A DNA stretch of 64,000 nt from Molanna angustata. Lineage: Eukaryota; Arthropoda; Insecta; Trichoptera; Molannidae. The notes below the pieces were generated by a model, which was not told where the DNA came from, did no database searches, and was given only the letters and a program-made list of their open reading frames with translations. The stretch covers positions 29,526,591 through 29,590,590 of the forward strand of contig OY754970.1 in NCBI GenBank assembly GCA_963576475.1, in the 5' to 3' direction. Position 1 is the stretch's first letter; every line of letters begins with the position of its first letter. Position numbers and translations under genes: made by a program. Shown piece by piece: positions 31,720 through 43,599 of the stretch.

Positions 31720-33083
31720 CTACAAAATGTCTATGCCTACGTTGTTCAACAATTAAAGGACCGTACATGGTAACCAACTAATTACTTTTTGCTGTCAGCT
31801 GTGAAGTGCTTCTTCCAAATCTCGAATGTAATCAGAGGAAACAATTATTATAATGTTTCAAACTGAGACTCATCACGCCTTGAGATTTTGGTAGCATCGT
31901 AGGTAGTTTCCATTTAAGGTCATTACATTACAACCTACGAAGCCATTATGCAATAAATTCGTCTTAAAAAGAACAATAATACATGCATAACAATATTTTT
32001 ACGCAGATAGATATTGTAATATTAAGTTATTTTTATGCGTATTTGATCGAATTTGTATTGTAATAGAAAATGTATCGATTAAGTATGAAATAGCATGTTT
32101 AATGTCTAGTATGCAGGTATTGATTCAGGAGAAAGATTTGGGTCACAAATTTTGTGAAGGTGCATTTTAATATATTAATATTCTTACCTACTATACTCCT
32201 CATATGGATCTGCCATAATTTAGATTTTGATTAAGTGGTAGGTACAGTTTTGATCCCTTGTGAAAAATTGAAAATTTGAAAAAATCTTCATTATAACCTG
32301 TAACTTTCCCGAATGATAAATGCAAAAATTACAATATCTGGGTAGGATTACTAATATTAATAAGTACCCATCTACCGAGTCACCAATTGATTCAATAGAT
32401 GGTGTGTTGAAAACAAACAAACCTATACAATATAAAAAAGAAAATAAACAAGTAGGTATATATAATGTAAGGTAAACAATAAACAAGATAACTAATAGAG
32501 CATTGAATTCATATGTCCATAACAGAATACCGATATTACAAGAAACGGACAAATAATATTTAAACTGCATTGTTGCATAAATACAAATAATTACCTAATT
32601 ATTATTAAATTAAGTTCATTCCTTCAATCGCTTCAGATGCTAACCAGTTCCTAATGCTATTACTACAATAATAACGTTTACATTTTCTAAAGATGGACTT
32701 GTTGGAGCAGTTTCATTACAAAATTTATTTAACTGGTTTTAGAAGGATGCACATTATGTACCTAGTTTGTACCTATATATACAAAAAAAAGTTGATAGTA
32801 CATTGATTTAAATTATCAATTTTAAAAAACATCGTCTTGTATTCAATGTATTATATGTAAGATACCGTAGCGTGTATAAAAATTATCTTACATAATCTGA
32901 AAACCATAGGCTTGTTATATTATATAGAGCGATAAATCGTTCCGTTCCAAATCGATATGTTTGCGTTGAGTCTATAAAATCTTCTTGCATTAGGCTAATG
33001 ACCTGTTTCTCTCAGGAAATGTGACCCTTCAGTAAGCCATCCTACGATTCAGAGCTCTAGTTAACCTTTCATATTTTATGTAG
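31720..33083. other. No recognisable feature
   Basis: AT-rich. Missing upstream exons of the gene at 27114-31719 were looked for and not found. Confidence 0.45.
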
Positions 33084-33300
33084 GTGGTCTACTTCGTGTC
33101 TACAGCTAAAAGAAATTTGTTGAGAGACTCTCACTCTCGAGACGTGATACCGCCAGAATCGCCTTTGGCTCCTGCTTTATTTTACAGGTCTTCATTAACT
33201 CGGTTCATGACTTTCATGAGAGTGACCCCTGAGATGGAGCGCATGGTTCACATCTTCGTCGTGTGCTCTGGCTTCAATCGTATAGGTCATGATGAGTCAA
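33084..33300 (+). other. Orphan GC-elevated open frame, possible exon
   Basis: Open on the plus strand directly after an acceptor-like TTTTATGTAG, for about 70 codons (VVYFVSTAKRNLLRDSHSRD..., PPESPLAPALFYRSSL, RVTPEMERMVHIFVVCSGFN). GC is far above the flanks, which suggests coding or imported origin. No family is recognised and no partner exon was found. The minus strand is interrupted in all frames. Confidence 0.3.
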
Positions 33301-33359
33301 ACTTAAAAATCCTGATGTTATTATTTTTGTACATCTTATTTTACCATCATTTTTAATTT

Positions 33360-35940
33360 GACTGTATACTGATCCAAATAGATAAATAACCAGCGCCCTG
33401 GATTTACTTTTTATCTGTCGAACGAACGAATCAAGAGGGCCGTATCATAAGTTCTAAGTAATGATGGCGATCTGAGATCGTTTAAAAATATGATTTTCTA
33501 ATCGATATTAAGCAATCTCGACTCGATTCGATAGTTTTTTTTTCTATTTCGAAAGAATCTAATAATTTTATACTTGATACTATACAGTTGCCATTTCTAG
33601 ACACGAAAAAATGTCAAGTCGGCCTAGTAAATAAAGTATCCACTAAAACTAATTATTATTTTCAAAATATCTCTACACTTTTGACTCATTTAAAGCATAT
33701 CGTTTTTATCTTTAAATTATTATTCAAGTTAAAAAAAAGATAACGATCGATCGAGTGTCTTTTATTTTCCATATAAATCGATCTTCCAGACCTTCCGGTT
33801 CTATGTGCAAATTGATATTCGAGCTCCGATTCGAATCGATTCAAAAATCATTCTTTCTCGGGAAGTATCGCACATACCTAATTTAAAGTAGGTGCAGAAG
33901 AAGAGATATTGTGTTTAAGATCGGTCAACCCTATATAGACTTTTTTGGGTATCAGGTGAAATCACTAGAGTTTAGAGATTTTGTCCATCATACATAATCT
34001 CAAACAAAAGTAAGTAGGTACCTACATACGTATCTAGTATTTATAAAAAGACCATTTTCTTCGTAATTTATTTACTTTCTTTTTCACGGTCATATAATAT
34101 TTGAACAATAAAGGGCACCGTACATATACCTACCTATATATTTTCATTCTCTATTTTCCACTTTCACTACCGTTTGCATATCTATCTACGTTGTGTTCTA
34201 CTTTATGACTATGGCAGGTGCCTTACACCAGTCTTAATTAGTAGTATGTATCATATTTACAGCACAAGACCTTGCGGTACTAATGAAATGGTCACTGACT
34301 TTGCCAGATAATACCAATACACAGTTAAACAGTTTTGAATATTTAATAATTATATATTTATTATATTACTTAATGCCTAACTCGAATAAAAAAAACGAAA
34401 TTCCTGGTGACAAAATGTTTCATATAAAGCAATGGTTCCTCAATTTGTCCTTATGGGGAGCTCCAAGGATCTACTCTACTTCGAATCTGTTAGCGAAAAA
34501 AATGGCGGTGGATGAAATTTGATGAAACGCGTACAATTAATTTGAAATTCAATGCATTAAATTTGGTGTCTTCGAAATTGTGAAAGAAATGTTTTTTTTT
34601 ATAAATTTTTACCTACACATATTATGTCATTTTTGTTCTTTAGATACCTGGTATAGATATACTTGATAAACATTAAAACAATAATACTTTACTTGAACCC
34701 CGTGTAAGTGGCGTTTTTTATTGGCTAACTATTATTTCCAGACCAGAGAAGCAAGAACTAATTATTATAAATAATTTTTTCTTCTGCTATTTCCACGTAG
34801 GTACCTATATATAAAATATATATTATACACAATACAGTGTATAAAATGGGTAGGTACTAATAATTGTTTACGATTTCAATAATAATCAACTTATGTAGTA
34901 TTTTTTTATAAAACACGTACAATGTCTTTATAACACCTGCTTTTATAAGTCATAAAAATCTTTGAGTAAATGATCTTAGCGTTCTTAATATCATTAATGT
35001 ATTTCAACAAACAGTTTCGGTAATTAAGACAGCGGGATTTTTTTTGTATACAATAGAGGAAATAAACACAAATAAATTCGAAAGAAAGTAAGTCTGGTAC
35101 TAATAATATTTAGCAATAATTTATCTAGGTAATTGACTTTTTCATTTATTATTTACGTAAAAATTATTTACCTACGATTACATTACAGATTCATAGGTAC
35201 TCATATTATGGCCTTGTTTCAACATAATCTGGAAATGAACTTGATCTCGCCAACTGTGACATCCTCGACTAAAATACTAATCAGTTAAAATTTGATCAAA
35301 AAGTCGCTTTCAATTACCTAATTGAATGTACTTTCAAAATTGAAAGAATGTCTATCACTTATCAAAAAATTGTAAGCCAATGCCTCACAGTAAATTTGCA
35401 ATCAGTCATTTGTTAGAATAGTTCAAAATATTAATAATAACTACATAGGAAATACTAAAAATTGCTATGTATAATTTGGGTTTATGTTATATACGAAAAT
35501 AGGTAAGTGGTATGGTCATTTCGAAGTGTTACACGCATTTAAATGGTGTTATTATATTCACAGTAATCATATTTGAGTATCAGGTAAATTAATTTAATAT
35601 ATGTTTTGCGTCACACCTCTAATTAACGTACAGGTTAGTATAATATGATTATTGAACCACCTGTCAGGTGCAAGTTTTAAGGTATCAAATCATTTCGTAC
35701 TCAAATAATATGTAGATGCATATCAATTAAACTGATTCGTACATATTCACCAGTATATAATACTGATTAAGTAAAATACGGATGTGTCTTTTGACTTTAC
35801 CTACTAGAATATTTTACATATTATAAATAATTAAAATATTTATTGATTTGCTAAATTAAAGGCATAAATTGCATTTGACTTAGGCACTACTAGAATAAAA
35901 ATACGCATATTGAAAGCAACAACATAGAATTACTAAAAAT
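33360..35940. other. No recognisable feature
   Basis: AT-rich DNA with short GTAGGTACCTAC-type words. No ORF with supporting splice sites, RNA gene or repeat family member recognised. Confidence 0.5.
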
Positions 35941-35944
35941 ATAT

Positions 35945-36070
35945 GGCATGAGTGTGGGGAGACGCAGAACATGTTATACCTGCTGAATTGCCCGCTTATT
36001 GAGGAAGGGTGTTCTGATGAGGATATATGGCGAGCAAATGAAGATGCAATTATGGTTGAAAATTACTAGA
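35945..36070 (+). mobile_element. LINE C-terminal scrap
   Basis: The plus strand reads HECGETQNMLYLLNCPL then WRANEDAIMVENY and a stop, the zinc-like CxxxE(T)xxxxLxxCP end of jockey/I-type LINEs. Confidence 0.55.
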
Positions 36071-36304
36071 GGAACCCAATACAGGTCGATGTAAGTATAA
36101 AAATAAAACATTTAAATCAATCGGTAAATAATAAAACAACCAAAAAAGGCTATAAAAAATATCCTTAGTGAAAATAAAAGGAAAAAAAATATGTAATGTA
36201 TCAATAAAATATTGTAAATCTCCAACCTCGAAACAGGCGTAGTCCTAGTGAGGTTGGGATAGTTTTTATGAATAATTTTATAATTATCGAGAAAAAAAAA
36301 TAAT

Positions 36305-36535
36305 CGACCTTCGTGGCTCAGTTGGTTAGGTATCTGACTGCTGATCCAAAGGTCCCGGGTACGATTCCTGGTGGAGACACGGTTTTTAATTGTGTTTTCA
36401 GTCTGGATCTGTCAGACGATTAATATCGTAAGTCTCCAGAATGTGACAACTTGTTATTGGGTGCTTGTTAAATAATTATTTGACATAGCACCTGTTAGTT
36501 GCCCGAGAAGCTACATAAAATAAAAATAAATACTT
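36305..36535 (+). mobile_element. SINE family 2 copy
   Basis: The tRNA-like head (CGACCTTCGTGGCTCAGTTG, GGTCCCGGGTACGATTCC) and the full body to GTTGCCCGAGAAGC are present, followed by an A/T-rich tail that runs into the microsatellite at 36536. Confidence 0.88.
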
Positions 36536-36840
36536 ACTTTAAAAAAAAAAAATTAAATAAATAAATAAAATAAATAAATAAAAAAAATAAATAAATAAAT
36601 AAATAAAATTAATAAATAAACAAAATAAATATATTAAATAAATAAAATATATAAAATAAATAAAAAAAATAAAATAAATAAATAAAATAAATAAATAAAA
36701 TTAATAAATAAACAAAATAAATATATTAAATAAATAAAATACTTAAATAAATAAAATATATAAAATAAATAAATAAAATAAATAAATAAAATATATAAAT
36801 AAAATAAATAAATAAATAAAATAAATAAATAAAAATAGTA
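36536..36840. repeat. (TAAA)n microsatellite, about 300 bp
   Basis: Interrupted AAATA/AATAAATA repeats, directly continuous with the tail of the preceding SINE, suggesting expansion of the SINE tail. Confidence 0.92.
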
Positions 36841-36879
36841 AAATATAGGTAAGTTTACATAAGAAGGGTAATGAATGGC

Positions 36880-37032
36880 AGGACGGTTAGCGGGCTAGGA
36901 CGCGAGCTCAAATCTTGCCACGACCGATTTCGTTAGTGCACAAGCATAATATGCTTAGTTTAGAGAATGTATGAGGATGTACCTGTGTATATGAAATTGT
37001 TTACAAGGACCAAGGACATATTTCATTCTTTA
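36880..37032 (+). mobile_element. SINE family 1, degraded copy
   Basis: GGCAGGACGGTTAGC head, GCCACGACCGATTTCGTT, AAGCATAATATGCTTAGTTT and the final ACAAGGACCAAGGACATATT match family 1, with gaps in the head. Confidence 0.7.
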
Positions 37033-37214
37033 TAATAATAATAATAATTAAGCCTTTTATTATTCCATTTCATTTACAATATTTTTTTGTAAGCATAATA
37101 TATAAGTATTTTATTTAATTAGTAGTTAGTTAAATTAATGTATAATATTTAAACTTATTTCTAGTTAGTTACAGGTTTTTTTGTATTTCTTTTGCGGTGG
37201 CCGATGACTATTTC

Positions 37215-37640
37215 CTATTTTCTTTCTTCTGATGTCAAGGAGTTGCGTGAGAAGGAATTTGATCTTTGTCTCATAAGATCAAAAGCGTTGATACGGTTTT
37301 GTCCGATGGTGGTGTTGTCTATGAAGTTACCTTGTTTGCGGCTCTGTACACCTTTTGTCTCTCCCATGTAACAGAAAATATGCTTGCTATGTTCTTCTAT
37401 TTTGCAGTTTATTTTTCTTACTTCTAAGAGTCCTAAAATGTCACATTTGATATTTTCGAAAGCATTTTTGAGTTCTATCATTTTTTCAGTTGATGAGAGA
37501 GATCTAACGTTATAGGTACATATCTTAAGACTGTTATTTTTCTTACATTTATATTCAATCGTTGGAGGGTATTGGTCTAATTCCCCACGACGACCACTCG
37601 GGTTGGGGAATGTTTTGATTGCGTTCAAGTTGTCTCTCTC
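37215..37640 (-). mobile_element. LINE endonuclease fragment
   Basis: The minus strand encodes the start of an APE-type endonuclease: LKICTYNVRSLSSTEKMIEL, NIKCDILGLLEVRK, then FCYMGETKG. This TYNVRSL...DILGL pattern is typical of RTE-like elements. No reverse transcriptase follows. Confidence 0.75.
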
Positions 37641-37999
37641 ATAAAAAAATGTATACATCGTCTGTTTGTATTTATGTTTTAACAGCATAAAATGTCACCT
37701 AAATGAGAGTTCATTTCCAATAATATGTAGACGGCTGACTAGCGAATGATATTCTGTCTGTGCTCTGTGTTATTTATTGCTTTAATAAAAAGGTACTTTC
37801 TGTCTCCTGGTACGTCGTATTTTATGTATATCAGTCAAACAGTCAAATTCATATAATATATACAAAAAAATGAATTACCAGCATATAGACCAGTGAAGAC
37901 TCCAGATATTACCAAATATTAGTCCTTTATATATATAGAAATGAAATTAAGTGAAGCAATCATTAAACGAACACCATACAATACTTATTTTACGTGATT

Positions 38000-38265
38000 A
38001 GGGATCGGATGATTCCAATACACCACACACACCTCTCCTAAACTCTCCCTTACTTAATAGAAATATGTCCAGGCCACCGAATAACGTGTTATACATCGAA
38101 CAACTACGCTGCTTAAACGAATTACGAGCATAGTTAGTGGTGCAGTGGGGCAACCTGAACAAGTGATTAACGCGAGTGACGCGCTGCGGACAGTTGAAGG
38201 GTACCTGCTCGAGCAAATTCGCAGAATTAACATCTCCATTTACGATCTTAAACAAATAAACCATA
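38000..38265 (-). mobile_element. LINE reverse transcriptase C-terminal fragment
   Basis: The peptide VYLFKIVNGDVNSANLLEQV, NCPQRVTRVNHLFRLPHCTTN, then NSFKQRSC...FGGLDIF matches the end of jockey/CR1-type reverse transcriptases (KLxNGxxxSxxLL, TNYxxNS..R, DIF). Confidence 0.65.
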
Positions 38266-38408
38266 TCAGTCTCCGTTCTTCTATTTACAAGTGTGTTATC
38301 AAAATTAATTCATTCATTCAATTCAAGATTGAATTAAATATATATAAAACTTATTAAAATAATTATTGTGGGTTGTGGCAAACGCTATACCTACCTATGT
38401 ACTCCTCA

Positions 38409-38690
38409 AGGCCGTAGCCAGAAAATAATTTCGAGGAGGGAGGATTTAGCTAAGTGGAACAGTTGCCCCGCGAGCGTATCCCCGTGCGAGTACCTACCAA
38501 GCGAGCATAAAGCACAGTCATATAATAAAAATAAAAATAGGTAGGGAAATTTGTTTGTAGTGATTTTAACTATTATGTTTTGTATAACAACAGAGTGAAA
38601 TGGGTACACCGTATGTAACTGCAGTCTCATTGTTAGGTACTCACTAAAGAAATATCTTTTTTTTTTTTTAGGGGGATCGATCCCCCTGGC
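38409..38690. mobile_element. Candidate small transposon with target duplication
   Basis: TACTCCTCA occurs at 38400-38408 and 38691-38699. The inner ends begin AGGCCGTAGCCAG and finish GATCCCCCTGGC, which share GCCAG/CTGGC but are offset. The right end carries a small perfect hairpin GGGGGATCGATCCCCC. No coding region. Confidence 0.45.
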
Positions 38691-39787
38691 TACTCCTCAC
38701 TACAAGTATCTAGTATCTCCACAAAGTATTCAATTTTCGTATGGAAAATTTTCAACAAAAATATTTTTTTTATTTTATTATTTTAGTATGAAAACATGAT
38801 TCTTCAATGCCATTTTGTGAAAGTGATGTGCCCTTTTAGCAATTTGAAACTAAAAATATTTAATTTTTTAGTTTCCTGAGCTTGGGGTCACTTTGAAATA
38901 TTTGACAGTTACCACACACAGATACATTGCGATGAAACTTTCAGAATACAATCTCAGCAATAATACTAGTTGATAATCTGCAATAAAAACAATAGCCCCT
39001 AAATTGCGAATTCATAAATCCCACTATATATTCTTGGGTTAGTGAGGAGTAAAAATATATAAGTACTTACATCAAAACCTCATTGTAAAGTTATTTACCA
39101 ATTATTTTTACAAACAACGTGCATTTCGTGAGTGCAGAATCTCATACTTAAAATGCTACAGTCAAGAAAAAAAATATACGTTGGGATATGAAAATAATTA
39201 AATCCTTGAAATGTTTTATTGAGATCAAGGGATAACTAACTATGTATAATATATGCAAATTAAAAAGCGATGTAAAAATATTGCATAAATAGTTAAATGA
39301 TAATTATAGCAATCTATACCTAGTGTATTAGATACAATTTTTATATATATTTTAGCCACACCTGTTTCTAAAATTTTACGCAATTTCGATTTCATTTAAT
39401 GAAATTATAATATACCTACCTACGCATAACCTACCTACTTATTAAAGAAATGTGTAGTTACATTGAGTTACATACATTCTGATGACCAGTAACAGTTACA
39501 GAATATCAAGAACGACCTGATTAATGACACATGTATGTTGTATGTAAGTATAAGAACTACTTATTTATGAATACTAGCTACGTAACTATAGTTACATAGT
39601 TTTAGTTACAAGTATGACAATTATTGTCATATCTCTAGACAGACAGTAAAGCTTTCATTTTCGCATATATAAGTAGGTATCTAACTTCAAAACATTGGTG
39701 AAATAAATATATTCATTTGTATATTGAATTAAATGGTAGGTTTCGATTTCAATTTGTTTTTCTTGATACCTACCTATGATTTATTTA

Positions 39788-40258
39788 TTTAATATTGCTT
39801 CTTGGGTAACTAATCATTATAAATAATAAAAAATTAATCAATTATTTCTCTAAAACAAAAAATAAAAAACATCGTTAAAAAAAATCAAGAAAATAATATC
39901 AAAAATAATACAACAAAACAAAATTAACTAAGATATAGTTACATAAAATAAAAAGAAATAATTCAACAATCATTAATATAAGTTAACAAGAGAAATCCCA
40001 CCAGGCTATGCCTGTTTGTGGGTAGGTATTACTAAAATCATTATTTTGATAAACTTATTCATCTAACAGGTAATATGTCAAACATTAATGTAACACGCAC
40101 CTACTAACTAGTTGCTACATTCTGCAGACTTACAATATCAATCGTCTCACAGATCCAGACCGAAAACACAATTCAAAACAGTGTCTCCACCGGGAATCGA
40201 ACCCGGGACCTTTCGCTCAAGAGTCGGATTTCGAACCAACTGAGCCACGATGTCCGAT
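39788..40258 (-). mobile_element. SINE family 2, interrupted by a LINE 3' UTR repeat
   Basis: The head and most of the body lie at 40070-40258. The last 28 bp (TAATATTGCTTCTTGGGTAA) lie at 39788-39815. The 254 bp between (39816-40069) match the repeat also at 52290-52690 and 60955-61700 (AATTATTTCTCT, AAGAAATAATTCAACAAT, ATGCCTGTTTGTGGGTA). Confidence 0.75.
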
Positions 40259-40559
40259 ACGAGTCAACAACAATGTGGCTAATTGTTATTGGGTGCGTCT
40301 CAAATTCACATTAGGTATTTTACCATGGGCGTGACTAGAACCTTCGAACTAGGCAAACCCTGAAAGAAAATTGGGACATGTCGAAAATTTAATGTTTTTT
40401 AGTATCGTTGTTCATTTGAGTAGCCATGAAAATATTTTAAAATCACGTGCCTAAATAATATTTACATTTGTGGCCCTGTCAAGCATCGTATCTATACAAA
40501 CGGTTCAATTTTACTTTTTTTAACTTTTCTACGGACAATTCTTGGTAGAACTCCATTTC

Positions 40560-40770
40560 AAATTATAAATAAATTTGGTATGGTTAAATAAAACCAAAGT
40601 TTTCAGTTCTACTCCTTTAATGACACTGACTAGTTTCGGTCATCCAGTGACCATTTTTAAAGTGTCACTATGAAAATGGTCACTGGATGACCGAAACTAG
40701 TCAGTGTCATTAAAGTAGTAAAACTGAAAACCTTGGTTTTATTTTACCATACCAAATTTATTTATAATTT
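40560..40770. mobile_element. Palindrome resembling inverted Penelope-like terminal repeats
   Basis: Arms of about 98 bp run inward from AAATTATAAATAAATTTGG, with a loop of about 15 nt near 40660. Each arm carries TGAAAATG, a hairpin GGTC..GACC, then GAAAC (right arm 40669-40697), like the degenerate hammerhead-type motif of Penelope-like elements. The same layout is seen at 54329-54602. Confidence 0.55.
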
Positions 40771-41204
40771 AATAGTTCAATTTTAAATTTTGTAGTAGGG
40801 TTTCAACAAAACAGACAAAAATATATTAGATCTTGATTTTTTAACATAATATTTATAGGCAAGCCAAGATTTTCGGCTTCTATAAGCAATTCCGCTACTG
40901 TAATTTTATACGTAGTATCTGTATGTTGGTCGAGAAATGATATAAGAATAAATATATAAATATACCTTCATAACATTATACTACCCCAAAATATAATAAT
41001 TGATAAAGGTTTTCAATGAAAGACCTTGGTAACGTTGCGAGCGCATGTCATCTATTCTGGAAGATCGTAGGTAGTAGACTAGATTTCCCAAATGCAACGG
41101 AGAACGTATCTAATAGGTAATTCTTAAGAGTCTATGGCCAAATAGTAAATTTTGAAAATCATTTCCACAGAATCCTCAAATGAAACTTCTTTGAAATGAA
41201 ACAG

Positions 41205-41375
41205 ATGGATGGTGGCAGAGCGGTTAGAACACTGGGTTAGTAATCCAGTGGTCGCGAGTTCGAATCTTGCCACAATCGATTTCGTTCACCTATAGCCCAA
41301 GCATATTCTTAATTTAGGGAACGAATAAGGATGTATATGTACTTGTTACAAGTAATACATTTTAATCTTTATTCA
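41205..41375 (+). mobile_element. SINE family 1 copy
   Basis: The tRNA-like head GGTGGCAGAGCGGTTAGAAC, an anticodon-like loop around TTAGTAA and a GAGTTCGAATCTTGCC B-box-like arm are followed by CACCTATAGCCCAAGCATA and GTATATGTACTTGTT. Confidence 0.85.
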
Positions 41376-41379
41376 ACAG

Positions 41380-43040
41380 AGTGAGTTTTATAAAATTTGA
41401 ATTTATTTAATACTTTTCTCGTCGTAAAATTATTTTTATAATGCATAAAAAGTAGATTAATAATTTAAACGAATAAGAATATAAAAACCTATTACGTGGG
41501 TTTTATTTATTTTTGAATTGCTTTTCTTGCTATAAAAAAACCCTCTAATTTATAAAATATTGTATGTCACAGATTTGGTGATTTGCAATATTTGTTCGTG
41601 TTTCGTGCATTAAAATGTTATACATGTGCAAATTAGTGTACATCCCGTATGCCCATAAGGTCATAGACGTTAACAAGGGCCTTAATCTCAATTGAAGTAG
41701 AACTCAATTAGTGCGCTATCCATGTTGTTGGTACATTTTTATATGCATACTTGTACCCTATAATCAAAAGCACTTGGGTACCTACTTTTTACAAACATTA
41801 CATTTAAACAGGTCTTTATTCATATTGATATACTACATACAACACACGCGCTCAGTGTTCAATTTAAATTGTTTTAATTTTTTCATTATTTTAAATTGTG
41901 AAACCATGTTGGTTGTAATTTATATGGGTCCATTGTGAACAATGATAACATCATGTTATATATTTAAATTCATTTTATAAATTCACACATATCTAATAAA
42001 TTATCGCGAGTTGTTATTTTTGACAATAGGCCATTTAGCAGAAACGATGGTCCAGTAAATTTGAAATAAATTCAGTGCATTTTGCAATAATAAAATTAAT
42101 ACTAAGGTATAATTTATTATGATGTTTATAATAAGTATATTATCATTATAATTATGAAAAATTATGTACCTATTGTTGGTGTTTATCAAACTTATTGCTT
42201 AATTCAATAGATAATTGATAGATCTGAACAAAGATAATTAATACATAATCAACTCAAGAGGGTAATTTTATGTGACGAAATTGTGGGCATTGAAAAGAGT
42301 AAAATTAAGTATGCATTGCAAAAACTATTCAGGCTTAGATTTGTTGGTTCTATTAAAAGAAATATAAATTTACATTATTGGCATAAAAAATATCAGAAAG
42401 TTTTTTCAAATTTACCTTAACATACACTTAAGGGGCCATATAAACCTAAACACCTCAATTTCAAATCAAATCCCTCAAATATGTTAAACAGTGTGTTTCT
42501 AGAAAAAATACTATAAGTCTTTTCAACATTTCTCTAGTGAATGTTCGTCACACAATTTTAAAATTCAGCCTAAATACCCATAAATAAATTATTAAAAATA
42601 TCCTTTTTTACAGCATTTTTTTAAAATTACTCCATAACCATGTGTCGTAGAGAAATAAATATTTTATGTGCTTAAAGAGTGCATAAAATCAAAGTGAATG
42701 ACCGATAAAGTTTTTACGTTTCAAATAAGGTTTGTTCTTAAAATGCAAAAAATCAACAAATTTGGGGTTTCCGATATTCCGATAATAATTACGTATAAAC
42801 CTTTTTTAACGCACGCGATATTTACCCTTACTAACGCGTAACTTCATAGTGCATTGGGCGGTTTTAATAGGTATAGCATGTTTTCAGTCACTAAGTTTAG
42901 CGTTATATGTCCTCTTAAGGTTGAGTAATAAGAGCGAAAATTTTAACTTGAAATTAAGCGTCTTAATTTGTTATCAAATCGATAAATAATAGGTAATTAC
43001 GGGTGCGAAATACATTCTTGGTAATCGAAAAACGGCTAAA
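41380..43040. other. No recognisable feature
   Basis: AT-rich; no exon, RNA gene or repeat-family member identified. Confidence 0.5.
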
Positions 43041-43044
43041 TAAT

Positions 43045-43185
43045 ATGTCACATAGTTCAGCAATAAGGTTCACCACCCATTTTGCATGTAGTGCCTTCTT
43101 CGGTGAGAAGAGACTGGTATAACGTGATTTATTGTATAAGGTAATGTAGGTACACCTGTCGCTGGTTACCCTAAATAATGAGTTA
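43045..43185. repeat. Unclassified interspersed repeat, 3 of 3
   Basis: Close match to 18908-19066: CACATAGTTCAG, AAGGTTCACCACCCATT, GCATGTAGTGCCTTCTT, CGCTGGTTACCC. Confidence 0.7.
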
Positions 43186-43304
43186 CGCCGTGATGTTATG
43201 AATATAAAACGTGTTTGAACACTGCATGATTCATGTCGCTCGATCGAGTTACAATAATCGAAAACAAAATTTTCACAACCGCAAAAAAATACCACATGCA
43301 TTGC

Positions 43305-43525
43305 AATGGAGAGAATGAATATGGAATGCCTGACGAAGAAAATATACGAAGAATGGCACAACCATGTGAACGATATTCTGAAAAACGGAAATGTAAGAAA
43401 CGCGAACGACAGACGAACATGTATGAGACGATGCATGAATGTCGACGAGGCGAGCGATGCGTGCCAGGATAGATAAATGTGGCGTTCTCTCTGCCTACCC
43501 CATTAGGGACATGGCATGATGGTAA
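43305..43525 (+). mobile_element. LINE 3' tail fragment
   Basis: Nucleotide match to 1883-2175 (reversed) and 61130-61416: GAGAGAATGAAT, TGCCTGACGAAGAAAATATA, CATGTGAACG, CCCATTAGGGACATGGCATG. The coding frame is broken. Confidence 0.75.
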
Positions 43526-43599
43526 GTATGTATGCAAAAAAAAAGTACCTACTACGAAAAATGTATTGAACCGTATCAGCGGCGTATCAGTCAAATAAA

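Noticed and set aside
33084..33300. Minus-strand KGDSGG peptide suggesting a serine protease
   Set aside because: Stops interrupt the frame on both sides and no His or Asp motif or cysteine pattern accompanies it.
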